A stretch of 64,000 bases of DNA from an uncultured Acidimicrobiales bacterium (GCA_937922045.1 CAKZXA010000014.1:1-64000), one strand, 5' to 3'; numbered from the stretch's first letter, positions 16,476-25,556 are shown. Program-made: numbers and translations. Notes: generated by a model not told the origin, from the sequence alone.

Positions 16476-17645
16476 ATGTTGTATGCCGCAATCATCGCAG
16501 TAGTCCTGAGCCTGTTTACGGGGGCCATCCTCGGTTGGCTGTCGGCCGTTCGCTCCGCCCACCGGACCGCCGATGAAGCCGCTCGGCGAGCGTCGTCTGA
16601 GGCCATTGATCAGCTTCGAAGCGAACAGGCCGAAAACCTTCGAGCCACGGTTGAAACGGTCATGTCTGTGGCCTCTTCGAAACTCGGCGACCAGTTCGAG
16701 GCTGGTCGTGCGGTCTTAGGGCGCGAGGGAGATCAGGTCGCCAACAAGGTTTCGAATGTCGAGACCGAGCTGAGGCGCGTTGGCGATCTCGTGTCGTCGC
16801 TGCAAAAGGAAAGGGCTGAACAGGCGGGTCAAATCACGACCGGAATCCGCCAAGCCCTAGCGGCGACCTCGGCCTTGAATGACACGACGAACTCGTTGCG
16901 TGAGGCGCTGGCCTCGCCTAAGGCCCGTGGCCAATGGGGCGAGCGTATGGCTGAAGACGTGCTCCGATCGGCAGGCTTTATGGAGGGCGTCAACTACCAG
17001 CGGCAGAAGAAGACGTCGGGTGGCGGCGTGCCCGACTTCACGTTCCCCCTGCCTTCGGACCGGGTTGTCCATATGGATGTGAAGTTTCCGATCGATAACT
17101 ATCTGCGCTGGCTTGACACCACCGAGGCAAGCCAGAAAGAACCGTTGGCCAAGGCGTTTCGCATCGATGTGCGGAACCGGGTGAAAGAACTTACCGGCCG
17201 AGGCTATGTCGATGCCGACGTGACCGTCGACTACCTGCTGCTCTTCGTGCCGAATGAGAGCGTCTATGGCTTTCTCCATGAGCACGACCCCGACCTGATC
17301 GACTTTGCGCTCGGCAACAAGGTGGTCCTCTGCTCGCCGACCACGCTGTTTGCTGTGCTTGCCGTTATCCGACAAGCGATGGACAACTTCGTGATCGAGA
17401 AGCGTTCTCACGAGATCTTGGGCGCACTCAGCGGCCTGCGTGAGCAGTGGGAGAAGTGGTGCGAACCCATGGACAAGATGCGACGCGGTCTCGACTCGGC
17501 ACAGCGTGCCTTCGACGAGTTGTCGGGTCCTCGCACCCGTCAGTTCGAGCGCCAACTCGAACGCCTGGAAGGGCTTCGCGACGGCGATGGTGAAGAACCA
17601 CAGGTTGTGCAGCCCGAACAGCCTGCGTTGCGTCAGGTGGTTTGA
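16476..17645 (+). CDS. rmuC: DNA recombination protein RmuC
   Basis: This 389-residue protein has an N-terminal membrane segment (MLYAAIIAVVLSLFTGAILGW), a coiled coil (about 25-130), and the RmuC nuclease-like domain from about 145: ARGQWGERMAEDVLRSAGFMEGVNY, PDFTFPLPSDRVVHMDVKFPIDNY (PD-(D/E)xK-like Asp/Asp-x-Lys core) and NKVVLCSPTTLFAVL. RmuC limits inversion at short repeats. The ATG at 16476 follows AAGG by about ten bases; the reading frame is open further upstream, but the membrane segment marks the real start. Confidence 0.92.
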   Translation: MLYAAIIAVVLSLFTGAILGWLSAVRSAHRTADEAARRASSEAIDQLRSEQAENLRATVETVMSVASSKLGDQFEAGRAVLGREGDQVANKVSNVETELRRVGDLVSSLQKERAEQAGQITTGIRQALAATSALNDTTNSLREALASPKARGQWGERMAEDVLRSAGFMEGVNYQRQKKTSGGGVPDFTFPLPSDRVVHMDVKFPIDNYLRWLDTTEASQKEPLAKAFRIDVRNRVKELTGRGYVDADVTVDYLLLFVPNESVYGFLHEHDPDLIDFALGNKVVLCSPTTLFAVLAVIRQAMDNFVIEKRSHEILGALSGLREQWEKWCEPMDKMRRGLDSAQRAFDELSGPRTRQFERQLERLEGLRDGDGEEPQVVQPEQPALRQVV

Positions 17646-17739
17646 AGAACCGTTGAGGGGAATGAAACGCGTCTGTCGGGGTCATCTAAGGCCTGTCCGG
17701 GTGTACCGAAATGAGGGGTCTGGCATTGGGAGAGTCCGG

Positions 17740-17745
17740 TAGTCT
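17740..17745 (+). promoter_or_regulatory. -10 element of metG, leaderless arrangement
   Basis: TAGTCT, six bases, then the GTG at 17752. Confidence 0.62.
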
Positions 17746-17751
17746 GATGGC

Positions 17752-19260
17752 GTGAACCGGTTCTACGTCACCACCCCGATCTACTACGTCAACGACGTCC
17801 CCCACATTGGCCATGCCTACACCACGGTTTCGGCCGATGCGGTCGCTCGTTGGCATCGTCTACTCGGAGACGAGACCATGTTCCTGACCGGAACCGACGA
17901 GCACGGACTCAAGATCCAGAGGGCCGCTGAAGAGAACGGCATCAGCCCGCTCGAGCAGGCCGACCGCACATCGCAGCGATTTCGCGATGCCTGGGTCGAA
18001 CTCGACATTTCGAACGACCAATTCATTCGTACAACCGAGCCTCGCCACCACGTTGCGGTCCAAGAGCTGCTCGCGAGAGCGAAAGCAAACGGCTACATCG
18101 AAAAAGGATCCTACGCTGGCCACTACTGTGTCAGCTGCGAGGCCTACTACACCGACAGTGACCTGGTCGACGGGAACTGCCCGGTGCATGAACGTCCGGT
18201 CGAATGGTTAGAGGAAGACAACTATTTCTTCAAGCTCTCAGCGCTGGAGGCCGAGCTCACCGAATGGTTGAGCAACGACACGGTCGTGCCTGAAGGCAAG
18301 CGCAACGAGGCGCTGGGCATCGTCAAGCTTGGCCTAGACGACGTGTCGATGACCCGCACGTCCATCGACTGGGGAGTGCCTGTTCCCTGGGACGACGACC
18401 ACGTTTTCTATGTGTGGTACGACGCCCTCATCAACTATGCGACCGCAGTCGGCTTTGGAAGCGATGAGGCCAGCTTCGAACAGTGGTGGCCCGAGGCCCA
18501 TCACGTGATTGGCAAGGATATTCTTCGGTTCCACTGTGTGTACTGGCCAGCGATGCTGATGGCAGCTGGCCTTAAGCCTCCAAAGAAGATCTTCGTACAC
18601 GGCTTCTTGCTGCTCGGTGGTAAGAAGCTCTCTAAAACCGGATTGACGCAGATCCGGCCTGCCGATCTCATCGCCGATTTTGGTGTCGACGGATACCGCT
18701 ACCACTTTCTGCGGGGCGTTAGTTTTGGCCCCGACAGTGAGTTTTCGTATGAGGGCATGGTTGAGCGATACAACAGCGACCTGGCGAACACGTTGGGCAA
18801 CCTGCTTTCGAGGGTGGCCACGGTGGTCAACAAGAAATGTGGAGGCGTCGGACCCAAGCCTCGTGTCGACAGCCCACTCGCCGCTGTCGCCGCCACCAGC
18901 TACGCCAAGGCCGCCGAGGCCTGGGATAACTTCCAGCCGTCGGTAGCCCTTGAGGCCACCTGGCAGCTGGTGCGGGAGACGAACGTCTTTCTCGAGCAGA
19001 ACGAGCCCTGGAAGATGGACGAAGGCAGTCAAGAGGTTGCCGATGTCTTGGGTGATGCACTCGAAGTTCTGCGTATCACTGCGGTTTGTGCCAGCCCGGC
19101 GTTGACTCGGGCGTCGCAAGCGATCTGGGAGGCCATCGGCATGGAAGGCGAGGTCACCGATCAGCGGCTTCCAGAGGCTGCGTCCTGGGGTGCGTACCCC
19201 GGTGGCACCACGGTGCCCAAGGCCCCGCCGCTCTTTCCCCGGATGAAGGTAGAAGGCTGA
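17752..19260 (+). CDS. metG: Methionyl-tRNA synthetase
   Basis: This 502-residue class I synthetase charges tRNA-Met. HIGH is present at 18-21 and the KMSKS loop reads KLSKT (292-296). The connective peptide carries one metal site, CVSCEAYYTDSDLVDGNCPVH. The C-terminal anticodon-binding helices run to the end, and there is no C-terminal EMAP/tRNA-binding domain, as in the short actinobacterial type. GTG start, leaderless promoter. Its stop TGA overlaps the tatD ATG by one base (TGATG), so tatD is coupled. Confidence 0.97.
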   Translation: MNRFYVTTPIYYVNDVPHIGHAYTTVSADAVARWHRLLGDETMFLTGTDEHGLKIQRAAEENGISPLEQADRTSQRFRDAWVELDISNDQFIRTTEPRHHVAVQELLARAKANGYIEKGSYAGHYCVSCEAYYTDSDLVDGNCPVHERPVEWLEEDNYFFKLSALEAELTEWLSNDTVVPEGKRNEALGIVKLGLDDVSMTRTSIDWGVPVPWDDDHVFYVWYDALINYATAVGFGSDEASFEQWWPEAHHVIGKDILRFHCVYWPAMLMAAGLKPPKKIFVHGFLLLGGKKLSKTGLTQIRPADLIADFGVDGYRYHFLRGVSFGPDSEFSYEGMVERYNSDLANTLGNLLSRVATVVNKKCGGVGPKPRVDSPLAAVAATSYAKAAEAWDNFQPSVALEATWQLVRETNVFLEQNEPWKMDEGSQEVADVLGDALEVLRITAVCASPALTRASQAIWEAIGMEGEVTDQRLPEAASWGAYPGGTTVPKAPPLFPRMKVEG

Positions 19261-20003
19261 TGTGGTTTGATAACCATTGCCATCTCACGAGCCTGAAGAG
19301 CGATCCGGCAGAGGCTGTTGAGGTCGCAGCCGCCCAAGGCGTGTCACGCCTGCTCACCGTTGGCTGCACGGTTGAGGACTCGGCTCGTGCGGCAGAGATC
19401 GCCAACGGTTTTGAGCAGGTCTGGGCCACGGCGGGGGTACACCCTCACGAGGCCAAGGATGGAATCGATGGCCTCGAAGAGCTACTCGATCATCCCAAAG
19501 TTGTCGCCGTTGGCGAGTGTGGCCTCGACTATCACTATGACTACTCGCCTCGGGATCAGCAGGCCGAAGTCTTCGCTCAACAGATAGAGCTTGCCCATCG
19601 CAACGAGATGGCGTTGGTGATCCATACCCGTGAAGCCTGGCCGGATACCTTCGACATCTTGGATCGCGACGGTATTCCGCCTCGCACCGTGTTTCACTGT
19701 TTCACCGGTGGTGAGGCCGAGGCCGAAGAGGCCTTGTCTCGTGGCGCCTACCTGTCGTTCAGTGGCATCGTCACGTTCAAAACCGCCGAAGACCTTCGTG
19801 CGGCCGCTGCGCTCTGTCCTCTAGACAAGATGTTGATCGAAACCGACTCTCCCTATCTTGCGCCGGTGCCGTTCAGAGGTAAACCGAATCAACCAGCCAA
19901 CGTGGCCATCGTCGGAACCTACCTAGCCGAATTCCTCGGTCGAAGCGTCGACGAGGTGGCCGAAGCCACCACCGCCAATGCCTTGGCGTTGTTCGACCTG
20001 TGA
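19260..20003 (+). CDS. tatD: TatD-family metal-dependent hydrolase
   Basis: This is a 247-residue TIM-barrel DNase/phosphodiesterase of the TatD family. Ligands visible are NHCHL (His6, His8), VGECGLDYHYD (Glu ligand), VIHTREAW, FHCFTGG, and IETDSPYLAPVPFRGKPNQP. It may act in DNA turnover or deacylation of D-aminoacyl-tRNA. ATG at 19260 shares its A with the metG stop. Its own stop lies in the first copy of a 15-bp imperfect tandem duplication leading into ksgA. Confidence 0.93.
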   Translation: MWFDNHCHLTSLKSDPAEAVEVAAAQGVSRLLTVGCTVEDSARAAEIANGFEQVWATAGVHPHEAKDGIDGLEELLDHPKVVAVGECGLDYHYDYSPRDQQAEVFAQQIELAHRNEMALVIHTREAWPDTFDILDRDGIPPRTVFHCFTGGEAEAEEALSRGAYLSFSGIVTFKTAEDLRAAAALCPLDKMLIETDSPYLAPVPFRGKPNQPANVAIVGTYLAEFLGRSVDEVAEATTANALALFDL

Positions 20004-20023
20004 TCCAGCGACCTGTAATTCAG
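19994..20023. repeat. 15-bp tandem duplication (13/15) at tatD stop
   Basis: CGACCTGTGATCCAG is followed directly by CGACCTGTAATTCAG. The first copy contains the tatD TGA. Confidence 0.85.
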
Positions 20024-20064
20024 CACTGCCGGAGTCCACGTCGTTGGATGATCGAAACCCGGCG

Positions 20065-20919
20065 ATGAGCCTGACCCGAACCACGGTGCGGGAGCTTCTG
20101 GATCGCCACGAACTCGGCCCCAGCCGAGCGTTAGGCCAGAACTTTCTGTGCGATCCGAACATGGTGGACAAGATCGTTCGGCTTGCTGGCCTGGAGCCAG
20201 GGGATCGGGTGGTCGAAATCGGACCCGGTCTTGGAGCCCTCACCGAGGCATTGTGCGAAGCGCAGGCCTCGGTGGTCGCGGTCGAGATCGATCGCTATCT
20301 GCTCCCCGCCCTGCGGGAAACCGTTGGCGACTATGAGTCGGAAGGGCGTGTCGTCATCATCAACAATGACGTGCGCAATCTTGTGTGGGATGAGGTGCTC
20401 CAGCATCACGATGGGGGCGATCAGTCGTGGTCGATCGTGGCCAACCTGCCCTACAACATCGCGACACCGCTCGTTCTCGACCTGTTGGCTGCCGAACCGC
20501 GGTTTACAACAATGCTGGTGATGGTTCAGAAAGAGGCGGGGGAGCGGCTTGTGGCCGGACCTGGGTCGAAGGTCTATGGCATTCCGTCGGTTCTCGCTGC
20601 CTACTGGGCCGAGACGCGCATCGTCGCGAATGTTAGCGCCGACCTTTTCCTGCCGAGGCCAAATGTCGAGTCGGTGATCGTTCGTGTCGATCGTCACGAG
20701 GTTCCGCCGGTCGATCTAGCTTTCGGTGATCTCGCTCGGGTTGTTCGCACCGGTTTTGGCCAGCGACGCAAGATGCTGCGCCGCAGCCTGTCCTCCTTGC
20801 TCTCGATCGAGGACATCGAGGCCGTCGACGTCGCTCCCACCGCTCGCCCTGAGGAGCTTTCGCTTGATGATTGGGCCCGGCTGGCCACCCGTGTCCGTGA
20901 CGTGGGTAAGAACGGCTAG
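20065..20919 (+). CDS. ksgA: 16S rRNA (adenine(1518)-N6/adenine(1519)-N6)-dimethyltransferase
   Basis: This 284-residue protein dimethylates A1518 and A1519 in the 16S rRNA 3' hairpin. Markers are ALGQNFLCDPNMVDKIV (25-41), the SAM-binding VVEIGPGLGALTEAL and VAVEID, and the catalytic motif NLPYNIATP. The C-terminal RNA-binding helices end in WARLATRVRDV. The ATG at 20065 precedes the conserved start of the domain; in-frame codons further up lie within tatD. It ends at 20919 where the TAG is the start of the ispE -10 element. Confidence 0.95.
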   Translation: MSLTRTTVRELLDRHELGPSRALGQNFLCDPNMVDKIVRLAGLEPGDRVVEIGPGLGALTEALCEAQASVVAVEIDRYLLPALRETVGDYESEGRVVIINNDVRNLVWDEVLQHHDGGDQSWSIVANLPYNIATPLVLDLLAAEPRFTTMLVMVQKEAGERLVAGPGSKVYGIPSVLAAYWAETRIVANVSADLFLPRPNVESVIVRVDRHEVPPVDLAFGDLARVVRTGFGQRRKMLRRSLSSLLSIEDIEAVDVAPTARPEELSLDDWARLATRVRDVGKNG

Positions 20920-20922
20920 TGT
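20917..20922 (+). promoter_or_regulatory. -10 element of ispE, overlapping the ksgA stop
   Basis: TAGTGT, six bases, then the GTG at 20929. Its first three bases are the ksgA stop codon, so one sequence both ends a gene and starts a transcript. Confidence 0.6.
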
Positions 20923-20928
20923 CTCGGT

Positions 20929-21654
20929 GTGGTCGCACCAGAACGTGTCCTGCTCAACGCTCCAGCGAAGTTGACGCTCAGTCTGCGGATCGTCGATACC
21001 CGCGATGACGGCCTGCATCTAATCGACGCCGAGATGGTCACCGTCGATCTCTTTGATCGGCTTGAGCTGGTCGTAGGAGAGGCTGGCTTGAGCGTTGTTG
21101 GTGGCGGCGCCGACATACCGACCGGTCCTGACAATCTCGTGGCTCGCGCTCTGAAGCTGGTGGGGCGCGAGGCCTCGGTTACGCTAACTAAACGCATTCC
21201 CTCGCAGGCTGGTCTCGGCGGCGGCTCGTCCGATGCGGGCGCCATCCTTCGGTGGGCGAACTTCGACGACCTTGAGGCCGCTGCCGCTCTCGGCGCTGAT
21301 GTCGCCTTCTGTACCGTTGGTGGGCGCGCTCGTGTCCGGGGCATCGGTGAGCTAGTCGCCCCACTTCCGTATGAGTCTCAAACCTTCACTTTGCTGACGC
21401 CGCCGGTGGCCTGTCCGACCGGAGCGATCTACACGCGATGGGATGAACTCGGTGGCCCGGCAGGTGAGAATGGCAATGATCTCGAAGCTGCGGCGCTCGA
21501 CGTCGTGCCCGAACTGGCACGATGGCGGGACCGATTCGGTGACGCGGTTGGGAAGACCCCTCGGTTGGCTGGGAGTGGATCAACATGGTTCGTCGAGGGC
21601 GAGTACCCAGATGTGGACCACCTGGTGGTCACTACGGTGGCCGCCGAGAGCTGA
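20929..21654 (+). CDS. ispE: 4-diphosphocytidyl-2-C-methyl-D-erythritol kinase
   Basis: This 241-residue GHMP kinase phosphorylates the CDP-ME 2-hydroxyl in the non-mevalonate isoprenoid pathway. The family's start PAKLTLSLRIVDTRDDGLHLIDAEM (12-36) and the ATP loop IPSQAGLGGGSSDAGAILRW (about 89-108) are intact, and LAGSGSTWFVEG is the third GHMP motif. It is about 40-60 residues shorter than most IspE proteins, apparently through shorter C-terminal and loop regions. GTG start with a leaderless promoter. In other actinobacteria ispE likewise follows ksgA. Confidence 0.92.
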   Translation: MVAPERVLLNAPAKLTLSLRIVDTRDDGLHLIDAEMVTVDLFDRLELVVGEAGLSVVGGGADIPTGPDNLVARALKLVGREASVTLTKRIPSQAGLGGGSSDAGAILRWANFDDLEAAAALGADVAFCTVGGRARVRGIGELVAPLPYESQTFTLLTPPVACPTGAIYTRWDELGGPAGENGNDLEAAALDVVPELARWRDRFGDAVGKTPRLAGSGSTWFVEGEYPDVDHLVVTTVAAES

Positions 21655-21731
21655 GCCCCGCCCGCTAGATCGGCGACGACGTTTTGAGGTACGCAAAAAA
21701 ACGCCCCGCGTGGACGCTTCGCAACGTGACG

Positions 21732-21830
21732 TTACTTCTTGTTGCGACGTTGAACGCGAGTGCGCTTAAGGAGCTTACGGTGCTTCTTCTTGCGCATACG
21801 CTTACGACGCTTCTTGATTAGCGATCCCAT
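21732..21830 (-). CDS. 30S ribosomal protein bS22 (AURKAIP1/COX24 motif, 32 aa)
   Basis: This 32-residue, strongly basic protein starts at ATG 21828-21830 and ends with TAA. The order of KKRRKRMRKKKHRKLLKRT followed by RVQRRNKK matches the actinobacterial small-subunit protein bS22, built on the same motif as mitochondrial AURKAIP1. It contains no acidic residue. The frame is open further upstream to 21968, but those codons do not look coding. Seven A's at 21695-21701 (a T run on the coding strand) follow a GC-rich stretch downstream and may form a terminator. TAGCCT ten bases upstream may be a -10 element. Confidence 0.9.
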   Translation of the reverse strand: MGSLIKKRRKRMRKKKHRKLLKRTRVQRRNKK

Positions 21831-22020
21831 GAAGTCACGGAGGCTAGCCGAATCTGGAACGGGTGCCACCGGACCGATGCGAATTCGCAACTTGTTTCCC
21901 GCCCGGTCATCGGCTCGGGGGCACTGCTGCTGAAGGTTCTGTGCTCTGTGCGGTCGCCTATCGGCCATGGCGAAATCATCGTGAGTTTCGCCCAGAGCGT
22001 AGTAGTGTGGAGTGCACTGA

Positions 22021-22093
22021 TCGCGGGTAGTTCAACCGGTAGAACACCAGACTTTGAATCTGGGGGTTGCAGGTTCGAGCCCTGCCCCGCGAG
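22021..22093 (+). tRNA. tRNA-Gln (TTG anticodon)
   Basis: The 7-bp acceptor stem TCGCGGG/CCCGCGA is perfect. The anticodon stem CCAGA/TCTGG encloses CTTTGAA with TTG at the anticodon position. The T arm is GCAGG-TTCGAGC-CCTGC. CCA is not encoded after the discriminator G at 22093. Confidence 0.95.
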
Positions 22094-22166
22094 CTTGGAG
22101 AATCTTTCTCGAAAAGGCTTAACAACGAGAGGGCCAAACCGATTGAGGTATATCTCCCCCGATACT

Positions 22167-22213
22167 GCGAGGACCGGAAGTCGCTCTGTGACTGCCGGTC
22201 CTTGCGGGTTTTG
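22167..22213 (+). terminator. Intrinsic terminator-like hairpin after tRNA-Gln
   Basis: GCGAGGACCGG (22167-22177) pairs with CCGGTCCTTGC (22195-22205) with one mismatch, and an inner stem AGTC/GACT lies between. GGGTTTTG follows. It could end the tRNA transcript or the read-through from upstream before the glmU-like gene. Confidence 0.65.
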
Positions 22214-22307
22214 GGTGGCGGTTGTCGGCGGTGAAGGTCGACGTGGCGGTTGAAAGATTCGCGGGCAATACGGTTCCAACCCCCAGCTTCGGCTAGAAAG
22301 TATAAGC

Positions 22308-23483
22308 ATGAGCGATCATTCAATCTCGGGCCTGGTCATCGCCACCAGCGCCGGGGCGCCGATGAGGTCGGCTCGACCGAAACCCATCCACCTTCTGTGT
22401 GGCCGGGCGATGGCGTCCTATGTGCTGGACTCGTTAGAAGCGGCCGGTGTCCACCAGGCAGTGGTCGTCACCGGACGCGATGGTGGGCGGGTTTCCAAAC
22501 GTCTCCTCGAAGATCCTCCGGCCTTTCCCGTGACCTTCGCCGAGCAAGACGTAAACCTCGGTTCGGCTGACGCTGCGCTTATCGGGGTCGGACACTTTGA
22601 TGATTTCGACGACGAGAGTGATCTGGTCGTCGTGCCGGGGGATGTGCCCCTCCTGCGGCCATCGGCCCTGACCCGCCTTATCGATGCACACACTCAGAGC
22701 GGAGCCGCCTGCACCATTCTCACCGCAGACGCTTCTCATCCGGCCTTTCTCGCATCGGAAGACACGGTCGCGTTAGACCTGGTCGAACGCGACCGTCGAG
22801 ACCGGGTCCGGTCCATCGAGCCGGTTGCGATTGATCATGCTTCACCAGATGACGTATCAGCGGGCGTTGGGTCGGGGGATCAGGGCCAGGAGGCGCTAGC
22901 TGCCGACGAGGCGCCTGCTCGTGTCGTCGAGGCTGCGCTCGGCATCTACTGTTTCCGGCGTGGCTTGTTGTCGCCGGTGTTGCGTCGTTCGCTGGCCGAA
23001 TCGCTCTCGGCCAGGGTGCCGATACGAGACGCGATCTCGGTGCTGGCAGAGTCCGGCCACGAATGCCGGACGGTGATGATCGGTGATCCATCCGATGTTC
23101 TGCCGGTCGACAACCGTCTTGAGCTGGCTGAAGCTGAAGCCGAACTTCGACGCCGGACCAACCGCTACTGGATGTCGATGGGCGTGACTATGGTCGATCC
23201 CGATCACACCTACATCGATGCGACGGTTGAACTTGGGACCGATGTCACGATCTTTCCCGACACGATCTTGCAGGGTGCGACCACGATCGGGAACGGAACC
23301 GAGCTAGGTCCAGGCACTCATCTCGATCGCTGCCGAATCGGCAACAACTGCAAGATAGAAAAGACGACGGCTGCTTTGGCAACCGTTGGCGACGACTGTG
23401 TCGTTGGCCCGTTCGCCGTTCTAGAGCCGGGCGCCGAGGTGGCCAATGACACAAAAACCGGCCCCTTCTTCGCCGGCTCGTAG
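22308..23483 (+). CDS. GlmU-like protein, degenerate nucleotide loop and shortened C-terminus
   Basis: It occupies the glmU place before prs. The 391 residues (GlmU is usually about 455) have a nucleotidyltransferase-like half (1-270) and a left-handed beta-helix half (about 300-391). Retained: PKPIHLL (Lys25), VVVPGDVPLL (Asp112) and VDNRLEL. Changed: the LxxGxGxRM loop reads IATSAGAPM (11-19), losing the second Gly and the Arg (Pro18). The helix stops soon after DRCRIGNNCKIEKTT and GDDCVVGPFAVLEPGAEV, before the acetyltransferase catalytic His and CoA site. So the acetyltransferase is missing and the uridylyltransferase is doubtful. It may be a regulator, a different sugar nucleotidyltransferase or a bacterial variant. 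GAAAGT six bases before the ATG may be a -10. Confidence 0.8.
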   Translation: MSDHSISGLVIATSAGAPMRSARPKPIHLLCGRAMASYVLDSLEAAGVHQAVVVTGRDGGRVSKRLLEDPPAFPVTFAEQDVNLGSADAALIGVGHFDDFDDESDLVVVPGDVPLLRPSALTRLIDAHTQSGAACTILTADASHPAFLASEDTVALDLVERDRRDRVRSIEPVAIDHASPDDVSAGVGSGDQGQEALAADEAPARVVEAALGIYCFRRGLLSPVLRRSLAESLSARVPIRDAISVLAESGHECRTVMIGDPSDVLPVDNRLELAEAEAELRRRTNRYWMSMGVTMVDPDHTYIDATVELGTDVTIFPDTILQGATTIGNGTELGPGTHLDRCRIGNNCKIEKTTAALATVGDDCVVGPFAVLEPGAEVANDTKTGPFFAGS

Positions 23484-23648
23484 GATCGTCGTTGCGGTGA
23501 GCGGCTCAACCGGTTACACACATTGGTAGGTAGAGCTAGGGCAGAGTCGCAAGGATGATGCGTCGATGAGGTCGTGCTGGTGAGGTGCTCGCCAGGCCAG
23601 CCAAGTCGTCGTGGCTTCTTCTGGTACTGCCGGTGACCGGGAGATCTC

Positions 23649-24629
23649 ATGGAAGTTGTAACCACGAAGCGTTTGCACCTGTTCTCGGGACGGCACAACG
23701 CCGCGTTGACGGAGCTGATCGGCGGACACCTCGGTGTGCCGGTTACCGAAGCCCACATCGATCAGTTCTCGAACGGCGAGACCCATTGCCGCTTCGCCGA
23801 ATCGGTGCGAGGTTCCGACGTCTTCATCGTGCAGAGCCATGCTGCTCACGAGGGGCGATCGCTGAACGATTCGATTATGGAACAGTTGATCATGGTGGAT
23901 GCGGCCCGTCGCGCGTCAGCCAAGCGCATCACGGCCGTCATCCCCTTCTACGGCTACGCCCGTCAGGACCGCAAGTCGGAGGGTCGTGAACCGATTACCG
24001 CCAAGCTGGTCGCCGATCTCTTCAAGGCTGCTGGCACCAAGAGGCTGGTTGGTATCGATCTGCACAGCGGCCAGATTCAGGGCTTTTTCAACGGCCCCGT
24101 CGACCATTTGACGGCGATGCCCGTGCTCGTCGATCGGCTTCGCGGCTTTGGCGACGACCTGGTCGTCGTCTCGCCGGACGCTGGTCGGGTGAAGGTGGCA
24201 GAACGCTACGCCCAGCAGCTTCACGCCGACTTGGCCATCGTGCATAAGCGCAGGCTCAAGGGCGTGAAGAATGAGTCGGAGGCCAAAGACATCGTCGGTG
24301 AGGTCGAAGGCCGAACCTGTGTCCTCATCGACGACATGATCGACACCGCGGGAACGATTTGCCAGGCAGCCGAGCTGCTCGTCGATCGGGGTGCCGCCTC
24401 GGTCACCGCTGCCGCGACCCATGGTGTTTTCAGTGGACCCGCCGTCGATCGTTTGAAGAACTCATCGCTGACGAAGGTCATCGTGACCGACACGTTGCCG
24501 ATGCCACCGGAGAAACAATTCGACAAACTCGAAATTCTTTCGGTTTCTGCTGTTATCGCCGACGCAATTCGTGCCGTCTTCGAGGATGCGTCGGTCAGCA
24601 GCATCTTCGATGGGCAGAATCAGAACTGA
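23649..24629 (+). CDS. prs: Ribose-phosphate pyrophosphokinase
   Basis: This 326-residue PRPP synthetase makes PRPP from ribose 5-phosphate and ATP for purine, pyrimidine, His, Trp and NAD synthesis. FSNGETHCRF and RQDRKSEGREPI (ATP flexible loop) are present. The metal/PRPP segments are DLHSGQIQGFFNGPVDHL (usual DLHAxQIQGFF) and the PRPP loop VLIDDMIDTAGT. GGGAG before the ATG serves as ribosome binding site. It follows the glmU-like gene by 165 bases and leads rplY-pth-mfd, the same order as in Firmicutes and mycobacteria. Confidence 0.96.
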   Translation: MEVVTTKRLHLFSGRHNAALTELIGGHLGVPVTEAHIDQFSNGETHCRFAESVRGSDVFIVQSHAAHEGRSLNDSIMEQLIMVDAARRASAKRITAVIPFYGYARQDRKSEGREPITAKLVADLFKAAGTKRLVGIDLHSGQIQGFFNGPVDHLTAMPVLVDRLRGFGDDLVVVSPDAGRVKVAERYAQQLHADLAIVHKRRLKGVKNESEAKDIVGEVEGRTCVLIDDMIDTAGTICQAAELLVDRGAASVTAAATHGVFSGPAVDRLKNSSLTKVIVTDTLPMPPEKQFDKLEILSVSAVIADAIRAVFEDASVSSIFDGQNQN

Positions 24630-24881
24630 CGCCGACCTGGCGATCGCGATCAGAACCGTCAGGGGTGGTGGTTCGGGCTGTCGAGGCCGGTATCATCACT
24701 TGCTGGCCCTAAGCCGCGCCTTGAGGGGTGGTCGACCGTTCGTGATCGACCGCACCGAGCCATGGCAGCGGTGTGGGTTTGCATCGGTCGAGGAGGCCAG
24801 GTGGAACCGGTGAGAATATCTCGCCGGACCCGGCCTTCATTAGCAAGTCGCCGGACGCCTTCGGCAAGGACGTAATTCACC

Positions 24882-25556
24882 ATGAAGCAGACAGTCGTCA
24901 AAGCAACCGTGGGCCGCAAGCAGGGCTCACGATCCTCTCGCCGGCTTCGCGCCGAAGGGCAGCTTCCGGGCGTCGTATACGGCCTTGGCAAAGACCCACG
25001 TGTTGTCGCCGTTGGCTACAACGACCTGCGCGACGCCCTCAAGGGCGCCGGTGGTATGAACACCGTGCTCTCGCTCGATGTCGAAGGCGACAGCGAGATG
25101 GTGCTGGTGCGGTCGCTCGATCGCGATCCGCTCAAGCGCGTTGTCATCCATGCAGATTTTCTTCGGGTAGACCCCGATCAGCGAGTAACCGTCAGCGTGC
25201 CTATCGAAATAGTGGGAGAGCCTCTCATCGTTCTCGAAGCCGGTGGCATCATCGAGCAACAGAGGTTCGAACTCGAGGTCGAGGTCAGCCCAATCAACAT
25301 TCCCGACGTCATCGAAGTTGATGTCACCGATCTTGAGATGGAATCCCGGATCTCGATTGGCGATCTCAGCCTTCCCGCTGGAGTCACCACCGCTGTACCT
25401 GAAGAGATCTCGTTGATCACCACCAGCTACCCCAGGGTTGAGGCTGTGGTTGAAGCCGAAGAGGGCGAAGGTCTTGAAGGCGAAGGCGTTGAAGGGGAAG
25501 AAGGTGACGCCGAAGGTGGCGACGCCGAAGCGTCCGACGACGCCGACGGCGAATAG
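24882..25556 (+). CDS. rplY: 50S ribosomal protein bL25, CTC (long) form
   Basis: This 224-residue long form of bL25 binds 5S rRNA. Residues 1-95 are the RNA-binding domain (GRKQGSRSSRRLRAEGQLPGVVYG), 96-185 the TL5/CTC beta domain (VPIEIVGEP, EVSPINIPDVIEVDVT), and 190-224 an extremely acidic Glu/Gly/Asp tail. AAGGA ten bases upstream of the ATG is the ribosome binding site. The 250-base gap from prs shows no other gene. pth follows after eight bases. Confidence 0.95.
   Translation: MKQTVVKATVGRKQGSRSSRRLRAEGQLPGVVYGLGKDPRVVAVGYNDLRDALKGAGGMNTVLSLDVEGDSEMVLVRSLDRDPLKRVVIHADFLRVDPDQRVTVSVPIEIVGEPLIVLEAGGIIEQQRFELEVEVSPINIPDVIEVDVTDLEMESRISIGDLSLPAGVTTAVPEEISLITTSYPRVEAVVEAEEGEGLEGEGVEGEEGDAEGGDAEASDDADGE

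Noticed and set aside
21831-21968. Longer N-terminal extension of bS22
   Set aside because: The added 46 residues have no basic bias and do not occur in bS22; the ATG at 21830 begins the conserved part.
24630-24881. Hidden gene or riboswitch between prs and rplY
   Set aside because: Open frames there are short and of poor character, and I saw no known riboswitch core; only the rplY ribosome binding site is evident.
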